Below the pieces are notes generated by a model. The model saw only the letters and a program-made list of their open reading frames with translations. It was not told the DNA's origin and searched no databases. This document shows, one piece after another, positions 11,701-23,700 of a DNA stretch of 64,000 nucleotides. The stretch lies in assembly GCA_963971405.1 (NCBI GenBank), contig OZ020489.1, positions 4,650,001 to 4,714,000 of the forward strand, in the 5' to 3' direction. The translations under genes and the position numbers were made by a program. Numbering within the stretch: position 1 is the first letter of the stretch; each line of letters begins with the position of its first letter. Source of the DNA: Psococerastis gibbosa (Eukaryota; Arthropoda; Insecta; Psocodea; Psocidae).

Positions 11701-14700
11701 CTCTACTTTTACTTCTATTTTTAGACCTTCACTCAACAACCACAATTAACCGTTATTTACCCTACTTTCCATAGTCCATGCCTCTTTATAGAACTTGTAA
11801 CATGCATGCAACATGATCAAAGTCCAGTTAAAAGATGATCACTTCCTCATGCTATTTATGTCTCGGAATAGGCTCCCAATTGTACATTGAGTTCAATTTT
11901 TATTTCCTTCAATACAGCACAATACAACATGTTTTCGCTGGGCTTTAGCTTAGCAAAACCATAGAATAAATATTTACTATAGAATGCTGAACCGTATAGT
12001 GCCGCATGTGACTCCAACTGGAATAGCCGAGTCACAAAATAATTTGCGTCCCAGTTTTAACCAATCAAATTAATTTATTAATAAACAATTTTGAGTGTAT
12101 TCAAAGCATGTTACACAAATTGAGCTTGTTTACCGTTAAGTTAACATTGGTAATGCTATCTGTTCAATTGCTTGCTTTAATGATATTTGCTTACTGTAAC
12201 AGTAAGCCCAAATAGTCCAGTTGGTAGAGAATTGGACCACGAAACGGAAGGTCGAGGTTCGAGAGACCCATTGTAAAATTTCTAGGGCTACTCGCGGTAC
12301 GACATTGGAGCTTCCACAGCCCTGTATCTAGATTCTAGAGCGTCTTGGTGTGAGAATATGAGTTGACTCTAAGGCTCTTTCCTGTAGTGTCATGTTCGGT
12401 TCATGTTCATGTTCTTCCCTGGTACTATAATCTCGTCAACCCTTTTCGGGAGATGAGTCTCACCTCGCCCATGCCATTTCCTGAGCTTGAGAGTGATGCC
12501 ATACTGTATACCTTGTAGATTCTTAATTTATACTTTATTTTACAATTTTCATGACAGTGGACTACCGATCAAGAGATGACAGATGCTATTAAGAGCATTG
12601 GCGTGACTGATTTCTGCGAGGTCAAGTTTTTCGAGAACCGCTCCAATGGTCAGTCAAAGGGGTTTTGCGTGATCAGCCTGGGGTCGGACGCGAGCCGTAA
12701 GGTTTGCATTGAGCGGCTGCCGAAGAAAGAGTTGCACGGGATGGTACCGCAGGTCACCTATCCCACTAAGCAGGCACTGCAAGTGGTGAGTTTTTGGAGA
12801 CTACTACATCTCAGGTTTAATATCATTAGAAATGGATTTAAGGGTAGTCTTTTCAATTTATATTTTATCTAGACCGATAAATGTTTTTGTTGAGTGTGCA
12901 GGGTATTTCTGGGGCACACGACAAACTTTTAGGGTGTGTTCCCCGTTCAATTTGGAGCGAAATCAACTCATATCATTTCCTAGTGATCTTCGGGTTTCTG
13001 AACAAATTTCAACCAGATGAAGCAGTAGAATCCGGGATCGTTGTCGTTGCTGCTGAGCTCCCAAGATACAATCTTAAAAGTCTACACAGTTCCACTGAAG
13101 TTGTCGACCGCAGATCTTGACGAAACAAACGACACGGCTAACAATATTATAAGCCTGCCATCTCATTACCCCACGTCCATCTTCACCACGATGAGGTACA
13201 GGGAAACTGAGGGTGTATGTAAAGGGGTGAAACACCAAGGAAGAGATTCACAAGTCAAACTTGTAAGACTTCTCTGTTCGATTGTCTTTGAACATATATA
13301 TTTCTTTTCCAGTTCGAGTCCCAGTCAAAGGCGCGACCTAACCCTCCGCCCAACAACCAGATGCCGCCCCCGGGTCACCCTATGCCCCCGCACGGGATGC
13401 CGCCCATGCAGGGCCCGCCTCAGCGTATGCCGCACCCAAGGATGGTGCTGGGACCACCACACGACGGACCCCCGCCTATGCGTGGGCGTATGCCCCCGCC
13501 CCACGGACCACCAGGCGAGTCACAAGGTTCTCTATCGTTAATAATTCAATTACCGTGTTGTGTTTTAGTGGAATTTTTAGTTTTTATTATTTATATTTGG
13601 TGATACGCATGGTTGTAGCTTTAAACTAAAAATATATTTGGAAAATATGTTGACAAAATATCAAGATTGTGTTATGTGTATTTATTATGCATGCAGTGAT
13701 GATTAACTTGTCCATAAGTCATGGATTTTTGCCATTGCCGTTGGTCACATCGTGTTGAAACTTGGGTGTTTTTGATCAGTAATCTCGTCTTGCAGCCCGA
13801 TCTCAAGGAACTCTTGATTCATACATTACGTAACACAATCTGTCAATTTTTGCTTGGACATGGATTCGACTATGGAACTTTCATAGCGCCATTTTTTACT
13901 TTTTATTTTATTTAATTGGGGTACAGGTGTTACTTGTGTGCACTTAAGCCTATTGTGCCCCCTACAACAAGGTATCTACATCACTTTCTTAAGGCCTATC
14001 TCCCTCAGGAGAGCCAGGATCTTGAGGGGATTCAGAAGTGGTAGGTCTTTTACATGTAACTGCATGCTTCCCGAGCATGCTGCTCTTCTTCGTGCGATTG
14101 CATCGCATCTCAGGTCCTCCGCACCTTCATTGCAAAATCTGCAAGACTATAGTTGTCTCCCCAAGAGACTCCAGATATTTAACCCCAGGACCAAAGACGC
14201 CAAGGCCTGTTCTAGGTTTTGTACTTCCTAGCTTAGAGCCATCAGTAAACCACTTGATTGTGTGACTATTGAGAATTCCTGCTGATTCGCAGCATTCTTT
14301 CATTGTCCCTAATATAGTTTCGAATTCCCTCCTAAAACAGTATTTTGGATGGATGGATGGATGGATGGCATATCCCGGCAGTGGTCAGACGTAGTCAGAG
14401 AGGCTGAGTCTCTTAATTAACCTTCCACTCCTTTATACCCCACTCCTAATAATGCCATTTCGGCTGAAGTTTCCACTGCAACATGGAGGGGAGGGAAATT
14501 CATTACTATCTCCATTGCTGCAGTGGGAAAGGATTTCATAGCCCCTGTAAAGCATCATGTTAGAGAATACGGGCTTCTGAATTCAGCCATAATTTGGATT
14601 ATTCAGAGAAAAATTCTCATGTGGTTTGATTTTGCCGTGTCTATGAAGCCATGACCAATGGTATGGTTACAGCAGGAAAAGACAGGCATTTCATAGCGCC

Positions 14701-17700
14701 ATGCGCTCGTGTTTGAACTTTCTGTGAATGAGGGGATCTCCTGATTTAGTGGATTCCAAACCACTTGGCTTCAGCCTATTTCATGAATAACTGTTTATAA
14801 TCAGACAGAGGAGAATAGGTGGCGGAACGGGACCCGTGACTTCCTTTACGAAAGTCCAGATCGTTATCCACTACACTACGACTTTACCAGCAACTCAATA
14901 ACCCCCTCACGCAATTACCAAATCCCATCAGATCTGCAAGTGTGACAAATCTGATGTGTTATTGACAATATCTATCAAGTACACGGTCATTGGGTAGTAG
15001 GCTATATGGCAGCATATAGCATGTAAAATGTTACGAATCATTGGTCGTTCTGAAAGCGTACTTTCAAACGCTTCGTCAACATCTACGGTGGACATATTCA
15101 GTGGAACTGCGTAGACTTCTAAGATTGTATTTTGGAGGCTCAGCAGAATCTGATGTACAATGTACAATGTTTTCAGATTGGTTTCTGCAAGTCGAGTAAC
15201 TATGAAGCACGTGTTACCACAAGCTATGGGCAATGGCGATAGATTAATTGTAAATTGCTATTGTAGTGTAATGGCGATTGATTAATTGTAAATTGCTTAA
15301 TTGTTAGAGTAAAGTATATCATTATTACATGTTAAGTATACAATTTTAGTAGTAGTGGTTTAAGGGGGCACCGGTAGGATTTTCTCTTGAACTAAGTTTA
15401 ATTATTAACATATCAACTAACTTAAAAACTTATATAAAAAAGACTAAATCATTATAAATAGAGAATGCTGAGAGGCTGAAAGTGCATCTTACGTGAAAAT
15501 AAAGACAACATTCCTTTCTTCATGGACTCCGACGTTTACCCAAAAGTTTGTTGGTTCGAGTCTTGCACTTGCTCTATGTTTTGGCCACACTTCGGAGGGC
15601 ATGTAGAGCAATTTGAAGCCAACGGTCCCGGGCTTTCCTAGTTGAGTGTAGGAGTGAATATGGCCCCAACTCCGCCAGGTTGGCCTAGTAAAAGAACAAT
15701 TAATGATTATTTATTTACTATTTATTAATTCAAAGCGTCCACTGCTTTGTACCCCCCCTCCCCCCTTCAAAACCGATTGCTACACTTATTATATTGTAAC
15801 AACGGACTACTGTCGTTAATATGTATAGTTAGGTGTAAGAGAGGGCCGTATGCCATAATCTCGCTGTATCTATATTTTTTTATTTTTTTTCATTGTAGGC
15901 TTTATTATTATTACTTTCATGCTTTCAGGTCCTATGATGCATCCACCTGGTCAAGGTCCACCGCCTGGCTATGGTGGGCAGTGGAATGGACCCCCGCGAC
16001 CCGGACCTCCCCGACCTGGCGGGCCGCCCATGCAAGGACCTCCAGGCATGCATCCTGGAGCTCCAAGGCCACAGTATCCGGTAAGCTCTATTGTCTCCCT
16101 TCAGCAGCCGTAGCACCAATGTAAAAGTATAAGTTGGAGTGAAAATCATCCTAAATAAACCCCAATTATAAAAAATGTACCTACGGAAATTAATGCGGAT
16201 ACGAATAACGACAAGTTGTTTGTCAACAGAGATAGATTGCTGTTCATTCGTTGCTTCATATGCTAGACGTAGGCGGAACTTTATTTTTCTAAGCTCCATT
16301 GGTATAGTCCGCGCAAAATGAGAAGTATGGACATGGAATGTTTTGATCCTGTGCAACACTGTAAAAATATTCTTTGCACAATTTTTGTTATGCCTTGCAT
16401 CCAATGCAACAAGGTAACACGAAATGGTGCAAAGGACATTTTTATAGTGTCGCACAGGATCAAAACATTCCATGTCCATACTTTTCTCATTTTGCGTGGA
16501 CTATACCAACCTGATAGCAGTCAAGTCTCGTCTGCCTTTGAAGCTTTAGTTTTAACCAGACGGGTAAGGTGCGCATCCACAGCGCATGTATTGAAGTGGC
16601 AGAAAGTTATGACCGAGATTAGAATAATAATAATAATAAATTCTTTATTTTTTACTAATTTTTTTTATAATCAAGGCATCCCCAAGCCTAATGGCGCTAG
16701 GGGAAACACCCAATGCCCTAGGCATAGTCCACGCAAAATGAGAAAAGTATGGACATGGAATGTTTTGATTCTGTGCAACACTAGAAAAATATTCCTTGCA
16801 CCATATTGTGTTACCTTGTTGCATTGGATGCAAGACATAAAAAAATGGTGCAAAGAATATTTTTAGTGTTGCACAGGATCAAACATTCCATGTTCATACT
16901 TTTGTCATTTTGCGTGGACTATACCTAATTTATCCTACGCATGAAAGCAAAATATACAAAAATAAATAAACTAGTTATGTGATTCTAGCTGGAATTTGAT
17001 TACCCTACAAACCACCTTTGGCATTTCCGCCTACTTCTCACTGCTTTTGAATGAATGAATGAATGAAAAACGTAAAAATATAAATTAGGCGAACTTAAGT
17101 CCCGAAGGGCTACTCTACCAGCTAACCTATTTTTGTTCACAAATTATTTTTCAAATTAATAACATAAAATTGTTTCTGAAAAAAAAAACCTAAGAAAAAG
17201 AGAAAATAAAAATGGAACAGGCACTCATTCATTCACTCTCACACTTCACTCCCCAGAACCTGATGGCAGGCTGTCCTAAATCTCCCCACATTATTCTCTG
17301 TAAGTCTTCTGGCCTTAACCTATGATTATGGGTAATCTATTCTATTTTATTATCTAATAAGATAATAATTCCCCGAATAAGTTATTCTTTTACGTTGGAG
17401 CTTGGCATGCTGGATGACATACTGTTATATTTTAATGTGGAACATTGAATAGCATAACTTATTTTATGTGTTGTGATGAATTCTAAAATTTTGTCTTCTT
17501 TTCCCAACTGATGAGTTTTGAATGACGCTTAGCAATCTGATGCCAAATCCACGGTACTCTAAACGTCCTCCACCATTCAGCATTGTATATTGCACGGCAT
17601 TTTGTGTGTGATTTGCAGATGATGCCTCCGTATTCAGGACCTCCACGCGGCCCACCACCCAGAGGCCCGCCTCCCGACCCTAGGACACCACCCAGACCCG

Positions 17701-20700
17701 AATGGGTGCACAGACCGGGAGGACCCCCGCCTGGGGCATACCCTCCACATCAGCATCATGCTCCGCCTATTGGGGGACCTCCGGCTCCGCAGGGACCCCC
17801 CATTCGTGGTCCGCCTCCCGGTGAGTACCTACTGTTTTGTTATTAGGAGACTAGATTTTATGTAGATTTATTTTTTGTACAAAATTAAATTTCACGAGAG
17901 ATGTGGATCGTAGATAACATGACAACAATGAAGCAGGGCAGTAGAGTCGGTGCTGATGGGCCGTAGTCGATCGGAAAGCGTACTTCCAAGCGGAAGTCAA
18001 CATCTGCCTTTGAAATTTTCACTGGTACTGTGTATACTTTTACGATCGTATCTCAGAGGCTTAGCAGCAGAAGCGTGGGCATGTTGTAATCTTCTTCTAG
18101 AGTTGCAATCTATTGATTGGTTTGCAGCGAATGTTTTAGTCTTCTTCTCAACTATTGTCTGTCTTGTGTGTCATTTGTAGGTGTCGCACCCTAGGTCCTT
18201 TATGACATCCTCTAGGTACTCCTTCCTCTGTCGTCCTCTTGAGTTGGTGCCTTAAACCATACCCTCACTGATGTGCTTGAGGAGCCCTTCGTGTCTCAGA
18301 AGATGCCCCATCTATTTGCCTCTGCTTGTTGACATTTTAGCCATAATGGCTCTCTTTTCGTGTATTCTTCGGAGCACTTCTTTGTGGTTATGTGGTCTCT
18401 ATGGAATTTTCAAAATTCTTACGTAGCACCAAACGCTGTAGCTCAAAGGCTTGCAGTTTTTTTTTGTTAGGCTCATATATGCACCAGTTGCAATACAGCC
18501 CATATTGGAATAATTTAATGGCAATGGCGCTGGCACCGTTTGCCCCCAGCTAGTGAAGTCGCGAAAATACTAAAAATCCCAGGCTTTCCATACCTGCAGG
18601 CAGATTACCGAGAAACACCGGTTTGGGAAGGACTACTGTAAAAATTAGACTTTCCTTTCCGGACCGAAATGTGAACTTTTTTTTGTTGCTATTACAGTGA
18701 AAGCGAAATCTACTACCCTTCTTGTGTTTTTACTATTGAATATATTTATAATATTCGCCTTGTTTACCATATAGTGAGGTGTATTCTATTGTACCATGCA
18801 ATCTGAGGAAACCACGGCTCGGGCTACATTGATATCCAAGTCGATTTTGGAATGCAATGAGTTATTTATGTTAAAGTCTTATCATTGTTTTAATGACGAA
18901 GACTATTTAATACTTATTAGTATAATCGTAATAGTTGTTATCGTTATTGTTGGAGGTTCTATATTAATATGATTAATATTATTTTATGGATTTTAGAGGT
19001 ATTATAAGTTTTGATTGTTTAGGCGGACCCCCACCAGTTCATGCAGGACCTCCTGCACCCCACGTCAACCCGGCGTTCTTTCCTCCCGCCGGACCACACA
19101 CTGGCGCACCCCCTCCTACTGGAGTTCCTCCTCCTGGCGCATATCCACGACCTCAGACAGCTGGTGAGTTAACACTATCATTTTGTCAGGGCCTAGGCTA
19201 AAGCCCTCATAATTTTGAAGTTGAAAAGTAGAATATAGCATGTTAATGGCAGCCAAGTTGGTAGCTGAAATATTACTTTTTACATTTTTTAGGTCCAGTG
19301 CCAGTTCCAGGATACGCGCCGCCCGCTGCTGAACCCCGCACCGAGCCTGTCCCAGTGATAAGTGAAGCCGAGTTTGAGGAGGTGATGGGCAGAAACAGGA
19401 CAGTGTCCAGCTCGGCCATTGCAAGAGCTGTATCTGACGCGGCGTCTGGTAAGTTTTGCCACCGATGGCAAATCGCCGTGGCTCTAGGCCTGAGGAACAA
19501 AATATTAACATAACATAAGTAATAGTAATTCTGGGAATATACTATGCTGGTAGAGGATCGTCTCTCTCTTGGACAGTGGTGTATTTGGGATGTTGCGTTT
19601 TTCCCCTACCGATGAAGGTAGAGTACCCTTAGGGTTTGGGTGGACCCAGGCTAGGCGAAACAATTTTCCTTTTTATTTCGAGTCATGAACCTCTTCCTCT
19701 CCTTTTTTAGTTTCCTGCTAAATGTTGAAAGAACCCGCAATATGCGATGGTCTTCGTAATGACGTGGTATATGGGAAACTATTTCATATGTTATGAAATG
19801 AAATAAAATGAAAACGGCTTTATATTAGGCGAGCCTTAGCCCCGAAGGGCTAGTCTACCAGCTAACCTATTTACAATTTATTTTATTTTTCACATTATTA
19901 TCATACGTAACATAACATTTTCATAAAAAAAAGGAAGAGAAGAAATAATGGCAGAAGAAAAGATATAAAATAATAACTCAGTCATTCACTCATTCATTAA
20001 CTCCCAACAGAACTGATGGCAGGCTGTCCTAAACTCCCAAATGTTGACTGATGACTTTACAAAGTTTGGTTATGGAATAACTAAGGGCTTTTCTGTACCA
20101 TTCCTTTTTTTTTACAGGGGACTATGCTAGCGCTATTGAAACTCTAGTGACGGCCATTTCGCTGATCAAGCAGAGCAAGGTGGCACACGACGACCGCTGC
20201 AAAATACTGATCTCGAGCCTGCAGGATACGCTGCACGGAATTGAAGCCAAGAGCTACGGGAGTCGCAGGGAGCGCTCGCGATCCCGCGACCGCGACAGGT
20301 CGCACAGACGTCGCAGGGACCGCTCGAGGTCGCGGGAACGTGACTATAGAGAGAGGTCACGCGATCGAGACCGCGACAGGTAGGTTTTTTAAGAATTGTC
20401 AGTTATGATGAACTTATGGCTGTTCTATTGGCTAGCATAGGTGTCGCGGGGACAGGACTACATAGAGGTGTCACGCGTTCGAGACGAGAAAAGAAGGTTT
20501 TTTTTAAAAGAATTGTTACGTATAGAACTTAGGCAGTTCTATTGGCTAGTATACGCGTCGCGAGGAGCGGGACAGGTCCTAAAGATGTCACAGGGAGCGC
20601 TAGATAACAGAGACAGGTCGCGCCACTTATGCCGGTATACTGTCTGCTAGAGGGTTTTTAGACGCTAGGGACGTAACAGCCACAATTAAGGCTCTTAAGA

Positions 20701-23700
20701 GGAATGGACTTGTCTGAGGATGCTCATGTATGTGGTGATGCCTCAGACATATGCATGTTTACGACTCTTAGGGCGGATTCTAGAATTTGTCCCGTAAAGT
20801 TTTCTTTAAATGTCTCTGTATGGGTCCCTATTCTATAAAGTTCTCTTTAACTTATAACACGTACCGGATGCTCTAACCTTTATCGAAGCCCATGTATTTA
20901 TTTAAAATTTGAAAATAGAAAAACAAAAATATGCTATAAACCCATTTAATATAGCCAATAATTTAAAAAATAATAGTTCTGAGCGAGGAACATGCCTTCA
21001 GTTCAGTCGAAACAGTGAAAAATTAAATAGTGTATAGTGCACCATATAACACGGAATGACCTAGAAATAAGTTGTAGGACACGCTGGGAGTTTGCTGATT
21101 TGTCATAGTGAAGAATATTGGCTATTGCGTATATAATGTAAACTATAACGTTTAGGGAGCATATTAGAATCCGCCCTTAAGAAGAACGGACTTGGTGTAT
21201 AGTGGAACGTCTCAAGATGGTTAATAGTAAATCAAGGTGGACAGTTTTTAAAGATGTTCCTATATGCGGTAAGTGTACTATACATTGTCCATTCTTCTTG
21301 TATTTAGCTGGCTAAGCGTATGTTCGGCAATTTACTCATTTTGTGTTGCTGCAGGTATTACGAAGACAGCTACAGGGACAGGGATAGGTCGCGAAGTCGG
21401 GGCCGGGACAGAGAACGCGACCGGGACCGGGACCGTGAGCGTGAAAGGGAGAGGGAGTACCGCGAGCGAAGTCAGGAAAGGTATGTTTACTACACGGAAA
21501 AGGCCATAAATAGGTTAGGTCCGGTCATACAAGCCGGCGTAAAGTAACGGTTTATGGACTTTGCATGTTTGGTGTAACGCAGTCTGTCCGTAATGTCCCA
21601 TTTTTAATGAAGATACATAACGTATCGAATAAATAGCGATCAGTGCTCCCTACAGTAATATCTTTCTTTCTATCTTTCTATCTTCTTGCTACTGGCTTCC
21701 AGCTTCAGGTGATGCCGATGGCCAGATGTCGATCGAACGCCCTTTTCGCCAGTGCCCAAAGATTCTTCCGTCGCAGAATTTTTTCTATTCCTCCTCCTTC
21801 CAATGCCGTCACTAGTAAGTCCTTTTCCCTGCTTGGAATGGAGCAGTAATATCTAAATGTGGATGATTTTTTTGTGTGTTCAAACCATTGCATTCTCCTT
21901 GGTCTTTCCTCTTCTGATTACTCAACACTTCCTCTGGTACCAGTCCCACTCTTCTTAGATCGTCCTCAATCTAGTCTCTGTATCTCTTGGACTTCCTCTT
22001 TTTCGTCCTCCCTCTATCCCTCCAGCCGTTTCCTCTCGCTCCTGCTTTTTTTTTTTTTTTTAACGTGGCTGAGCTGTTGCAAGTCTCGTTCTCGCTATCT
22101 TCACCACCCCACATCTTTTCTCATCACTTCATTTATAATCTTATCAATTTTTAATAATAATAATAATTCGTGTATTTTTTTTAAATTTTTAAAGTTTTCT
22201 ACAGACATTGTATGCCCCTTAACCGGTTTTCCATTTTTGTCCACTGACGATGAACTCACATGAACTTCAATCTCAGCCGCTTGTGTTATGCTTACTTGTC
22301 TGTTCGTATTGGCATAAAGTAAGATTTATATTCCGTTTTCTTAGCTCTGAGTTCCGATTTATAAAGAACTTCAAAGATTGCTCGACAGAAAGATCGACAC
22401 ATCATGGGAAATTTTGTTTACACTTATAAGGGTTCACCTTCTACGTTCATGGCTGAATGTCTTCAAAGAAAAAAGAAAAAAAAGGGGGGGGGGGTTAACC
22501 TTTAAGCGTATTATTTGGGTTTCGCGTAGTAGGCTTCATGATAGTATAACTGGGCTCATTGCTTCATTTTGTTAATTTACAATCATAACCATTTCATAAA
22601 CAGTTTTTTTTTTTTTAAATTTTTTTAAAATTATTTAATGGCATCGCTAAGAAGCCATTCTGTAATAAACAAATATTGTACCTTGGCCAGTACACATGGT
22701 TTTTCTATGGAAATTACGGTAAGACTGTATTATGGCTAGCTTGTGGCAGCTCATATTGTGCCCTTTCATATATATAAAGGCAAGGGCAACTTAGCAATAC
22801 TCTATTTAACGTCTATAAATAGAGTCTATTTTGTTGTGTTTTTTGCCTCTGTTAATTCGTGTGTTGTGTCTGTCTTACACCAAAGGCAATCAGAGTACCT
22901 CGCCTACGCGTGTCGCCAATCTGTGGTTGAAAATGGTGTATATGATGTATCAAAATGATCAGATAAATTTCATGAGATATTTGATTTTTACACTTTTAAT
23001 TCATTTCCCCTTTCGACGGTCTCTAAATAAACAATCGGAAGGGAAAAATCTTACGAGTGTAAAAAATACAATTTCACAGGAAATATCGATCGTAAACCCA
23101 TACATGAGATGGCATAAATTGGAAAAAATGTCCCTCAACATTTTGATATGTACATTATGTGGCATTCACTGTCACCGTTTTTGAACTTGATGTGTAAAGA
23201 AATACGGACACTGAGGATGTCCGGTCAAAAATGAGCAAAATTGCTCCTCTACATTTCACTAACATATATGTTAGAAACAGGTACATCGCCTATCATTATA
23301 TCATAATACTCGGAAATAATTTCTGTTCAGTTGTTTTTGACCGATTGATATTTCAAGAGATGTTGGAAGTTTTCTCTTTTATGGCCCGGGACACGGACGA
23401 TTTTGCGCAGTCGCAGTCTTTGCCGACGTCTTTTCCATTGTAGCCATAGGGAAAGCAGACGATTTCTTGTCGATTCCGGAAGCTGGCGCGAGACCGATCG
23501 CACGAAAATGCACGGTTATCCCTTAGACACGCCAGATCATAGATCTGATCTGAATTAGACTCTGTGGTTTTGCACCAGCTATTCACCAAGCCCTATCCCT
23601 ACAATGGAAAATCGTTAGCAAATGGTCTGTGTGTACCGGGCCTAAGGCTTTTCCCCCTCTGATTGTTACTTTTACAATCTGACGTTACCTGCACTGGACG

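Larger units (their letters stand above)
11125..12557. other. CPSF6 intron 2
   Basis: A 1.4-kb intron with a foldback repeat at 11470-11690 and a tRNA-derived SINE at 12207-12500. Otherwise AT-rich with nothing recognised. Confidence 0.6.
13515..15928. other. CPSF6 intron 4
   Basis: A 2.4-kb intron, probably of the GC-AG class (acceptor GCTTTCAG). It is filled by retroposon copy B (13893-14688), an inverted SINE (14740-14900), a dispersed repeat (15045-15150) and a second SINE type (15547-15700). The rest (13530-13870, 15160-15540, 15710-15920) shows nothing recognisable. Confidence 0.6.

Noticed and set aside
15925..16479. 184-residue minus-strand ORF
   Set aside because: It runs across a CPSF6 exon on the opposite strand and through a palindromic MITE; the repeated peptide MDMECFDPV occurs at every copy of that MITE.
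20441..20650. Extra CPSF6 coding exon after exon 9
   Set aside because: Duplicate of exon 9 sequence, but the frames that would continue CPSF6 meet stops, and no good donor is present.
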